A DNA stretch of 63,338 nt from Oppiella nova. Its lineage: Eukaryota > Arthropoda > Arachnida > Sarcoptiformes > Oppiidae. Where the stretch lies: positions 1 to 63,338 of the forward strand of contig CAJPVJ010000026.1 of assembly GCA_905397405.1 (NCBI GenBank). Reading direction: 5' to 3'. The notes beneath the pieces were generated by a model. That model saw nothing but the letters and a program-made list of their open reading frames with translations, ran no database searches and was not told the origin of the DNA. Of the stretch, positions 49,610 through 61,000 are shown in pieces (positions within the stretch are counted from its first letter, which is position 1; each line of letters begins with the position of its first letter). The position numbers and the translations under genes were made by a program.

Positions 49610-50264
49610 ATGCATAACTACTATTTGAAAAATCTCAAACTATTTCAAAGTATCGATAAGCCAAATAGTAATACCACAGCATTGAAGTGTACCTGTGGTT
49701 GTAATTGTGAGGATTACTATAAGAATTCAATAAACACTGATTCAAATGAAAAACTCAATTCCGATTCAAGTGTCAAACAAAGTACACACAGATTTCCCAT
49801 ACTTTATGAGACGGGAGTAAATAATAATGAAAATTCAAATCAAGCCGAAAATGAATCTTTAAAATGCAGTCAAATAGAAGTGAATCCTCACAACCGAGAC
49901 AATCATACGAGGACTACCGGTGCCGTTGAGTGCACTTGTAATCAGTCGCTCATTAAACCCATTGATTTAGTGACCGAAAACAGTGTTTTGAAAAATATTA
50001 AATTTTTAAATAATACTGAAGTGAAGAAGAACTACAAAAATACAAAATTACAAAAATGACAGAAATTACAGAAATGTATTCATCGAGCGGTCTATTAATA
50101 AATTGAATAAAATCGATGAATACGTTGAATGCAAATGCAATGAATGCACGTGTAATGCAGAGTTAGGTGCGACCGCAGAGTCACTCAATTTGCAATACCG
50201 TTCCCCCGGCACCACCACTCAATTTAGTCAATTCATTGACGATTTTGCTATCAGTGATGATGAG
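49610..50264 (+). CDS. Cys-x-Cys-rich coding region with an apparent frameshift, ending in a phase-0 donor
   Basis: Two overlapping frames look like one protein. The first, from ATG 49610 to TGA 50057-50059, has LKCTCGCNCEDYY and VECTCNQSL. The second is open from 50025 to 50264, has YVECKCNECTCN and TTTQFSQFIDDFAISDDE, and ends at donor GAG|GTGAGT in phase 0. They overlap at 50025-50057, an A-rich stretch, so a one-base indel there, either real or an assembly error, would join them. No intron with compatible phases can be drawn. Cysteine pairs of the form CxC recur at least four times, as in palmitoylated or metal-binding segments. The family was not recognised. It may be an alternative N-terminus of ankyrin or a separate gene. 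Confidence 0.45.
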
Positions 50265-50711
50265 GTGAGTCTTTTGAATCAAGTAATGATATGTAAGAAA
50301 AGTTGTTTAAGACTTACAGTTATTTGTATGCAAGTAAGAGTATATGTCATATAAGTTTCAATTGTAATAAAAGTTATTCTGACAGTTAAATGAATTGCGA
50401 GAACACATACATTGCGGCCTAAAATTGATTTGAAGCAATACTTGTATTCATTGACAAAAATTAGTTTCAATTAAATTCATTTGCACGCCTCTTCACAGCT
50501 GCTAATCATCATTAAAATAGACTTAAAATTTGTTTAAAAATATGTTTTGTTATATTCATTGATACGCTGTGTATGAGAGAGTGAATGTTCATAAAGTTTT
50601 CGTACGAAAATGCATTAAATTCTGCATCAAATTCAATATAAGCATGTTTGCAAATAAGTGCATTATATGGGCAAATGAATTATGTTTGATTGGATTTAAA
50701 TGATGTGTTAA

Positions 50712-50906
50712 ATGTTGTCGCGATCGCTCGACTCAATTAAGTATAAGTCAAAGCCATCGCAATATCACTCACACTCTGTTGAATGTCTCAGCGGTCGGGC
50801 GCCCAAAGCCAGGGTTGAAGGAGCCCTCGTCTACGATGATTACCCGCACTTCGGATGCTTTCACTCGCAATACCCTAAGAAAAGGGTTCATATTTTCCAT
50901 AGAAAG
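50712..50906 (+). CDS. Candidate alternative first coding exon (65 codons, phase 0)
   Basis: An in-frame TAA lies immediately before ATG 50712, so this is a true initiating exon if coding. It encodes MLSRSLDSIKYKSKPSQYHS and VYDDYPHFGCFHSQYPKKRV, ending at consensus donor AAG|GTCAGT on a codon boundary. Base composition is clearly more coding-like than its surroundings. No domain is recognised. The next same-strand gene is ankyrin, whose exon 2 starts in phase 0, so splicing to it would keep the frame. Confidence 0.55.
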
Positions 50907-53900
50907 GTCAGTCGTGTCCTCACAAATATTCAACACTTTTTTACGTTCACTTTATTTTACATAAATCTCAATATATGAATATTTGTGTTTGTGATTTGTG
51001 TTTAGTTTTTCTGACTTTCCTAAACAATTATTCCTAAAATAATTATATGTTTAGCATGTTATGAATTTTTCAGATTTGAATAATTGTTTTTTTTAATAAT
51101 AACAGTGTATTTCAAACACTTGCAAACATTTGAAATGTAATGAAATTCAAATGAAGTTTTTAGTACTGTATATAAGCGATTGTGTGTGTTATCAGTCATT
51201 TTTTGAATCGTTAAACAAAATCTATTTGTAAAATTATTTGTTGATTTACATAAATTTCCTAGAATTGATTTTGCGTTAAAAATGTTATTGCATTTAACTA
51301 ATAATTTTTTGACCATTTTCAATTTGCATATATCGATAACTTACAAAAATTAATTTCATATTAGAGTGCTTATCAATAAGAAATAATTCTAGCATAATTA
51401 TCTAGTATCATACAAATTATTGTGAATTTTATAATCAAGAATATGTTTCCAAAAGTAAAACACTGTGTAAATGAAAGCTAGAGATGACAGCACTTCCCAT
51501 AAATGCAAGTCTTTTATGAATCATTGAATTCTCGTTTATATTCTGCGATCCGTTTTGGAGGAAGTTTTCAGTGAAGTCTGAAGTAATAGAGGAAACGGCA
51601 TATTATTATTGTCTCGCAAACAGACAACTCCTCAAAAGTTCCCATTAATTACATAATAACTGAATTAATGTATTAATCTATTCAATGCCTTAATTGAGAA
51701 TATTTTTACAATTGTATTAACCGTCTGACGTGTGGGCGAGAAAAAAGTTAAACAACAAAAAAGTTTACAATTTATTAAACTTCTAATCGCTTTTATGAAT
51801 CCATATATTCTCGCAGATTATGTCAGAAATAAATGTTTGCCTCAATTCTCAATGCATAATATATTAGTGATGTATAAGTAATAAACACAGAAATATTTTA
51901 TCAGTGAATCATTAGAGAGGTTGCAAAACACAGCAGTAATCCATGCAATTGATGTTAACCTTCAATTATACGATGCAATGAGCAAAGGGCCAGGATTATT
52001 GCCAATTGCATACATTATTACTTATATTTATTTATACACTTATATAAATTTTATATATAGTAATTATAAGTAGTAATTCAGTACGAGTGTTAGATGTTTA
52101 TAAATAGCAACTATTGTTATGCTGTTTTTAGTTGACATTTATTTTATTTTTTCCATTCAATTAAACTTATTCTTTATATTCTTTATATTTTTATAGTTGT
52201 TTTCAATTTTATTGGTTTTGAAGTTTTTATTATTTGAAAATTCAATTAAATATGCAAATGTTATTCAAAGAAAATATTTATACATTACTTTATAGTTTTG
52301 TATTTTTGAAAACATACGCCAAGTTTAGGCGAATCGATATTTTATGTATAAATAACACTATTTTTAGTAATTCATCGACAGATCCATAGCTTTCGAGTAC
52401 AGAATCACTGCATTTGACGCCCGATTTTTTGCCCTCATTTTTGTCAAGCATTTGTTTTGTCAAACTTTTACACTGTTTTTGAAATTCTGTGTGTAATGAG
52501 TGAAATGTTAATTAGAAAGTTAAGTGTATTAAAAGGTTTAGATAAAAGTGTATGAATACGAGTAAACCAAACACTTATGTCACTGGAAATTGAGTTTTTT
52601 GTTGATATTTGTTTAGTTGTTAATGAAATCGGAGTGTATTTTATAAATACAATACATATTTAAAGGTATATTGAATGACATGGAGCTTAGGAAATGGTAT
52701 GGCTTTGGGTGTAGTCAACAAACTATTCATTTTCATTGTTCAGTCAATTGTCATATGAATTGAGGGAACAGTGGAGAGAGTGGTTGTGGAGTACTTTCTC
52801 TCTCCTAATACTCGAGCACTCGATGAAAGTGAGGGCACAGAGAGAGACAGAAAGTGTGACTCATTTTTCTGCTATAATAAGATCTAAACTCAAACTCCAG
52901 TTCCCAAACCCGAAAGCCAGTCAACCAAACGGGACAGTCGTTACGCTGTCATTCATCCACTGCCGGCTCTACACTACTCTTCCCTCTACTACTACTGGTC
53001 TCTCCTATTGTTGTTTTGGGCCTCAAAAACATGAATTGATTTTTTTGTTGTGTAAATCTAATGATGATATGAATCGTACAGTACTTCTATGGTAACTGTT
53101 TTCTCGTCGAAAAACTTGAGTTCCGTTTTAGGAGTTCATTACAATTGAGACCTAAAGAGGGGATTAATTAAAGGAGAGAATTAGGAGAAGTTGCAAATGA
53201 AATAGTTTTCACGATTAATGCATGCGATAACGAAAAAAGCATTTATTCCGTCATTTATATTAATTTCTTAATCACTAGTATTTACGGGAAAAGAAACAGA
53301 ATTTTTATTGTTATATAGCATATGATTGTATGCATAGAGTTGTGTAAATACAATACAAATACAATATACAAACGATTCCTTAATTCCAGTATTAAAACGG
53401 GAGTAGAATTTGCGTGACTTTGTGTTCAACTATTCATTGCATGTTTTAATGCCATCAAAGATATAGCCAAACGTGAAACTATAGGAAATGCTAATAACAT
53501 TTTGCCCGTCATATACACAGGCAACCCAAGGGCAGGTGTAATGTGTTTTATAAACATTTAACAATAGCTGGTGTATAGCTATCTGCGAGAATATCTTGAG
53601 GGGCAGACAATGCCATACATACTGTACACTCCATACCTCTTAGCCTCGATTTGATGTTTAAATTTTCCATTTTATATACCAGTACTTAATATTATATAAA
53701 AATTTATGCCAAATAATTATTATTTGAGTTATTCCTATAGGTTGCCATCCTTATGGCCATATATGTGTGCCATTTATAGTCAGCAAAAAACTGCTAATTC
53801 ACTGTATTTTTATTGTCTTTTCACAATCAATAAAATACTTTTTTCCTTTTGATCCAATGGTTGTACGGCTAATGAATTACATTCTTATGTAAAAATGTTA

Positions 53901-54113
53901 CACACGTTATGAGTCTCTCATACTGTATGTACTCGTATTCATACATAAAAGACTCGTTTAAGTGATCGGCAAATGTTTAGTGAATATTCCTATTTTGTCT
54001 AAAAGTATGACAACATTTCCAATGATTGTTCATTATTTGTGTTTATATGAAGTGTTATGCAATTTTATATAATTCCTATCTATTAATCGATTGAGACTTA
54101 AATAGTTTCCATA
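50907..54113. other. AT-rich non-coding stretch
   Basis: 3.2 kb with no firm exon. The open frame at 52736-53095 begins with TTG, spans a GA-rich purine stretch and has no recognisable domain; it may be part of a promoter or UTR. Otherwise the sequence is AT-rich intron-like DNA. Confidence 0.5.
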
Positions 54114-54152
54114 ATGATTGCGATAGCGATGGCTACGGAAGATGTCTCAATG
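54114..54152 (+). CDS. Candidate alternative first exon of ankyrin (MIAIAMATEDVSM)
   Basis: The ATG opens 13 codons followed by strong donor GTATGT, ending in phase 0. A second ATG lies inside (MATEDVSM). Joined to the ankyrin exon at 59662 it would give ..[18 protein letters not shown], which reads like a normal short ankyrin N-terminus. Confidence 0.4.
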
Positions 54153-57100
54153 GTATGTCTTTTATAATATTTATCGCGTTTTTTGTGTGTACTTTCATTG
54201 ATTTAGTTTTATGGCTCATATTTAATTCAATTGAATTGTATTTCAAAGAAATGGATATTTAATACAAAAAGATTGTATAATAATATCTGAGAGAGATTTG
54301 GTATAAAGACTAGTGAAATGACAGGTGTATTGCTGATGGGTGTGGACTCGTATTTATGAACGCAATAAGTTGAGCACAATTTCAAGGGTAGACTTCATGT
54401 GAATTTCAATGCAAATGATGAGTGATATGATATCATATGAAAAGATTTTTTTCTCTAAGAAAATGATAAACATATTTATATACTCATTAATTGAATGCAA
54501 TCTTTGTTACATGAATTGTTTTCTAAATAATAGTAATTATATATTTTTATCCAATTGTTTCAGATGGTATTAAAAAGCATTTTGAGTTAATGTTATGTTT
54601 TAAACTTGCTGGTATTTATCACTTAACACTGTAATAAAATAATTGATTTCATGATTGAAAGTGTTTAAAATGACATTTCACAAATTCGTTTGAAATTAAA
54701 TATTCACTGCTAGTATCAATATTTGATAAGTATGTGTGAAATGAAGTAATCAATTAATTTCTAAACAATCTGAAAACACCTTAAATTACAGTGTATTTAA
54801 GTAAATACAATCTGTAAGTCACTTAAGGTTCGCAGACCTTCGAGATTAGCCAAGAATTTCAAGGGAATAGGGTTTAACTATAACTTCCGGTAGAAATGTA
54901 TATTTAAATGTACAGTATACATATTTGATCTATTAAATACATATGACAAAAATATAGTGATTAATAAACTAGACAAAAACAATAAATTCACCAGAACCTT
55001 CACTGTTTTAACTTTCAAGTTAATAGAAATAGAAATTTTGTATAATTTATTAAAATATTATTTTTTAATAAATTATTTTTTATCTATTTTAACAATATTG
55101 TTATGGTTTTTAGTAATAAATGTTTGTAATTAAATGATATATTAGTATAATATATAATAATTTGTTACCACTGTAATCCTAAACTATTTTGGTAATAAAA
55201 TATTTTAATTAAATAACACAATACATCATATGAATTGATATGATTTATATGCAAAACGAGAATTTTCAGAGCTTTTATCAAAATTGCATAATTGTTATAA
55301 TTTCTTAAGTCCATAATAATTAAAAGTGAGCTATAATTAGTTCCCATAAAGATCGCATTATGCCATTTCGCAATTTTAACGAATTTGTACCAAAATATCC
55401 CAGACTAATTATGACTACCCGAGTATAAATCAAATGTGACTCTAATTCTCAAATCAATATTCATTTTAATTAATTATTTATATGTACTCTAGTTTTTAGA
55501 GTCATTTCTCATTAGATTTTTAACTGTAATGAAAACTGCATAAAATAAATTAAGTTAATTTCAATTATATTTTGAGAAATAAAATGTAATGTAAATTCAC
55601 AGTAATTTTATGCATATATTGTTACCAGTAGACAATAATTGTCATAAATGGGAATTTGTAAACAAGAGTTTATTTGAATTAACCTAAAAACAGACAAAAA
55701 TCGATATCAAATCTGAGTCTATCTATGAATAAAATATACAAATCAGATAAGAATTGTGCAAAACTATTGACTCAACATATCAAACAAACAAACAAAATAT
55801 TATATAAACTCTACACACGTTTTTGCCATATAAAAAATACACAATCAATTCATTGTATGTTTCGCCTACATATTGATCATTTAAATAGGAAAATAATTCT
55901 TCCAATTATTGTTATGTATGCAAAAATTGTTACGAAAATGTTTCCTTTCTTATAAACAAGTTTTATAAAAAAAATAATTGAATTTTACATTAGAATCCTA
56001 ATTGAAAAAATATTCAGTATATACATAAAATGTCAAATATAAATATTGTATTAAAACTGAATTCCTATTTAACTGTAATATATTCTTATTGCTATTTTCA
56101 TGTTTTATGTGTCATACATTCAATTTATGAAAATGTCTTTGAGATATACACTAATAAATACCATTAATGAATAACTGAAATAGCATTCATTTGCTTTGTA
56201 AGTCATTTTTAAAACACTTTATCATTTTATCAATTCTCGCGAAATGTTGTTTGCTTTAAAATGTGAGAAACATTTGATATAAAACAGAGTGAAGAAAGTA
56301 ATGTTTGAAATCTACATTTTGTTTATCAAAACGAAAACAAATTTATAAATACAACTTTCGCTCGTAATTTATAATAAAATCAATTATAACTTATTTTCAA
56401 ACTTAAATATAAGAAAGTTATGTCGATTGAAATGATTTAAACAATAATAACAAAAGCAAATTGTCGTTAGGAGTAGACGTGATAACAAATCACAGCAAAC
56501 TATTGGAGCAAAAGTTTTTTATTTTATTTTTATGTTTTCACATACTTTTATAGCAAACGATACGCTAATAAGTAAATTAAATTTGAGTTTTGAAAATTAA
56601 CTTTTGATGACAAGCGTAAGACAATTGACTAACTTTTTCGGTGAAATTAAATTAAGTAAACAAAAGGAAATGACAATTGAGAGCAACCATACAGTCATAT
56701 ATGCCATCCATAGACAAGTAGACTGTGTGACAGGAACAGTATTTTTAGTCTCTTTAGTCTCTTATCTTTTAGGGAAAAGGAGTCCAAAAGTAAATAACTT
56801 TTAATAACTTATTTCCAAACTAAAACTTTCGTAACTAATAGTTTTGCGAAAAGTTTTTTGTTGTGAAAAATTTGTTTGACTCGAGAAAACAATTCTTTCA
56901 GATTCTCTCAGTCGATGTGAACCCCATTCCCGTTGTTAATCAACAGCGGATTGAGTGATAGGAAGAACTTAAGCAGACATTTGTCTACTAAATCAACAAA
57001 AATGCATGAATTGTGTCTAATTATGAGCAAAAACCTGATTGATGTCGACTAATATTTGTTGGGAACGGTGTGTATGTCTGTTGTGTCGGCCGTAAACAGG

Positions 57101-57178
57101 AATGACTGCATCCTATGCGACAAATATAGAGCACATGCGTCCACACATCGATCGATAATAGCGAAGATCGGGAACAGA

Positions 57179-57209
<31 letters not shown>

Positions 57210-58049
57210 TCGGAATATGTGGGAAAAGAGGCAAAACTGAGACTAACATGAATTCCCCATTTATATGAGACATAAATACAGGCAAACTATATCGGCGTAA
57301 AAGTTATTCACAACAAAAACATTTACTTCTAATCTAACCCTAAAAATATTCCCAATTTTTTGGATAAAATTCAAAGATTAAATAAAAGTATAATTAACAC
57401 AAAGTGTGTAAATATAAGTAAAAGTGTCTGAAAAGTCAGTAAAACGGAAACTCCAATTTAACAACTCTATGACATAATAATGACTTTTATATAAAACTAT
57501 TAATAGATATACTAGCAACTAACAAAAAGTCTAACCGAATGTGAAGTTAAGAATTGAATGGAAAAGTCTAAATCAAATACAATATGAGTGAAAAATGATG
57601 GACAAAAAGTAGACAAAAACTGATCATTTGAAGGGTAATATCAGTGAATACATAATACTGTGAATATATAGTGATGTGAAACAAGAGATGGTTTTGAATA
57701 GGATTTCGGCCGTAAATTGAGAGCACTGTTAGAGACTGACTGTTATATCATAGGCAGTGGCATAGGCTGTGAATGTATTGAATGCATTGTGTATTGCATT
57801 GCATTGACTCACAGCAAGTCTAACCCAAACCTAACCTAACGTTATACTCGTTCTGGCATTCAATGCATTGACTGAAAACAGTAGAGAGACTCGAGAGACG
57901 AGAGTCGACACCAAAACCGGCATTTTATCGCTATATATGTGTATTCATACGATACATAGATTTTGTACACAATTTACTCGTAAACTCATTATACCGTCGA
58001 TTTAAATGTGGATTAAATGTGTTGAGTGTATGTGAGAGACACCGAGACA
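54153..58049. other. AT-rich stretch before the proximal ankyrin promoter
   Basis: No exon was recognised in 3.9 kb. A (GA)n run lies at 57183-57209. The final 300 bp before 58050 is less AT-rich and likely contains the 5' UTR and promoter for the ankyrin exon at 58050. Confidence 0.5.
57183..57209. repeat. (GA)n microsatellite
   Basis: A pure GA run of about 27 bp, about 0.85 kb upstream of the proximal ankyrin first exon. Confidence 0.88.
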
Positions 58050-61000
58050 ATGGTCACTGAATCCAATGTACAGCAATCGGATCCGCCATCTCATCAGGTA
58101 TTCACACCATTCATACCATTCAAGTCATTGTTTTTTGTGGTGTTTATCGTATGAATTCAATATTAAAATAGCATTTATTGTCAATTAGATGACAATTATA
58201 TGACATTCACATCCCTTTCCACACATTCATGAATGTAGTATTTATTTACGAGGCATACAATCGATGTGAATGTGTATTGAATGTAGCATGGCTATTTTTG
58301 TGTGTATGATATATCAACTGTTTATCTATTCATTGGCTTTAAATTCAAATCACTTGTCAATTGAATTTGTTTTGATTTAAAATATGGGCTCTGTTTGCAA
58401 ATTGATAGACATGTTTAGAGACCATTACATTGTAATAGAAATTAAATACACTTTTGGTGTTTAAATACGGGATTATAAGTGACTTATAAATCGATTTATT
58501 ATTGATTTTTATGAATTACACACAAAACTCGTACACAAATTCATTTATTAATACATTTTATTATATTTGACTTATTTTTGTCTTTTACATTTATTATTGA
58601 TTATTTGTTTCGCACACACAATATATATAAGTTTTTTTATATGACAATTAAATGTATAGAAATGTGTATTAAATATGAGTATAATTTGCAAACCAATAGA
58701 CATTTCATAGGTTTGAATAGATAGGAGAAAGTGTTGACAATATTATGACATTTGCATCGCTATTGTGATTGTCTTATATTTTATACCAATATTTTTATGT
58801 CATCTCTTATCGCGAATACTTATATATTATTTTGATATACAATTCAATTCAATGATACCCTGATAACCGAATCCAACAAATGTTTTCGTGAAGTCTTTTA
58901 GCGATAAATAAATAAAATACAAAATTCTTGAGCAGATTATAAGTGCTATAATAAGTAATAATGGATTTTGGCTACTAGTTTATAGTGTGTATAATAATCA
59001 CATCCCGTTTCTCATATAAAAAGCATTTAAACAATGAATTAAATTAATAGTTTTTCATATAAATTGTGTGAAATTATATTTTTAGTTTTGGTTTTTGTTT
59101 TCTTATCTCTCTATTGATTTTGTTGAGAGAAAACCCATTTTATGATTGAATTCTTTGCTGTATTCTTGTGTTCATATATTGTTTGGTTAATCCAATTACA
59201 CGGATATTTGGGACAGTTTTTTGTTGCTTAAGACTTGATTTCTACTGCAAATGTTGTCGTAAATTATTTGGTTATCAAAAGCAATGGTCCTTATAGTGGA
59301 TGATATAGCGCTCATAGTGACCGCAATCACCACTTTGTCAGCCCTTGTCGTAGTGGTCATCACTAAAATAAAAGTGAGATTTTCGTTATACATTTGCCAC
59401 AAATTTGCATCATTTTCGCTCTCAATTATATGATCACGAATTGTATCTCAATATAAATTACCGTCACTTTCAATACGGAATGAATCCATCAAAAAAAGGG
59501 AAACTATTTTTAGTATTAATCGATTCAGTGATTACTCCACACATTATATATTATTTGTTTTTCATGTCTTATTTGCTGAGTTTGCAATTCAATTGTATTT
59601 GAAATATATTTATATATACGGTATAACTAAATGTGAATATTTGTGTCATTTATGCGGACAGACCGATGGGAACGCGAGTTTCCTGCGGGCGGCCAGAGCT
59701 GGCAATTTGGACAAAGTGTTGGAGTATCTGAAGGGCAGTATAGACATCAACACCAGTAATGCGAACGGTCTGAACGCCCTTCACTTGGCCTCAAAGGAGG
59801 GACACGTGTCGGTCGTCACCGAACTTCTCAAGAGGGGCGCCAATGTGAACGCAGCCACTAAAGTGAGATCCCTGTCCATCGCATATCATTCATATGAATA
59901 ATGAATTGCTTTTTGTCTCTAATAAAAAAGTAATAAAAAATGTTTTTTCGCTTTTATGTTACAGAAAGGTATGGTTGGATACGGACTCCCCTTTTGCGCT
60001 AGTTTTGCAAATTGTTTTCTAGATTTGCTTTGAATTGTTTGCTCGTAAAATGCTAAATGATTTATGTGTTCATAAAATCTCAATTAAGGCAACACTGCTC
60101 TGCATATTGCATCCCTGGCCGGCCAGTTAGAAGTGGTCAAAGTGCTGATCCAGAATGGGGCCAACGTTAACGTGCAGTCACTCAACGGCTTTTCGCCGCT
60201 ATATATGGCAATTAAGGCAACACTGCTCTGCATATTGCATCCCTGGCCGGCCAGTTAGAAGTGGTCAAAGTGCTGATCCAGAATGGGGCCAACGTTAACG
60301 TGCAGTCACTCAACGGCTTTTCGCCGCTATATATGGCCGCCCAGGAGAACCACGACTCGGTGGTCAGGTATCTGTTGTCGAACGGCGCCAATCAGAGTCT
60401 GGCCACTGAGGACGGGTTCACGCCGCTGGCGGTGGCCCTACAACAGGGTCACGACAAGGTGGTGGCCGTACTGCTCGAGAACGACACCAAAGGCAAAGTG
60501 CGATTACCGGCCCTTCACGTGGCCGCCAAGAAGGACGACTGTAAGGCCGCCGCTCTGCTCCTGCAGAACGACCACAACCCGGACGTGACCTCCAAGTCGG
60601 GCTTCACGCCCCTCCACATCGCTTCCCATTACGGCAACGAAAACATTGCGGCCGTCCTTCTCGACAAGAACGCCGACGTGAACTTTGTGGCCAAACACCA
60701 CATCACGCCCATCCACGTGGCGGCCAAGTGGGGCAAAGTGAACATGGTCGCCCTACTGCTCGATCGCAAGGCCCACATCGACGCCGCCACCCGCGACGGA
60801 CTCACACCCCTTCACTGCGCCGCCCGCAGCGGTCACGAGGCGGTGGTCGACCTATTGCTCGAGAGGGGAGCGCCCATCTCAGCCAAGACCAAGGTTTGTG
60901 TGCTTTTTGTGTTCATTTATTTATTACGAGAAATTAATATTTAATTTTCATTTACAGAATGGTTTGGCACCTCTTCATATGGCAGCGCAGGGTATGTTTG

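Noticed and set aside
52736-53095. 119-codon open frame
   Set aside because: It starts with TTG, part is GA-rich purine sequence, and no family resemblance is seen; more likely promoter or UTR-like DNA.
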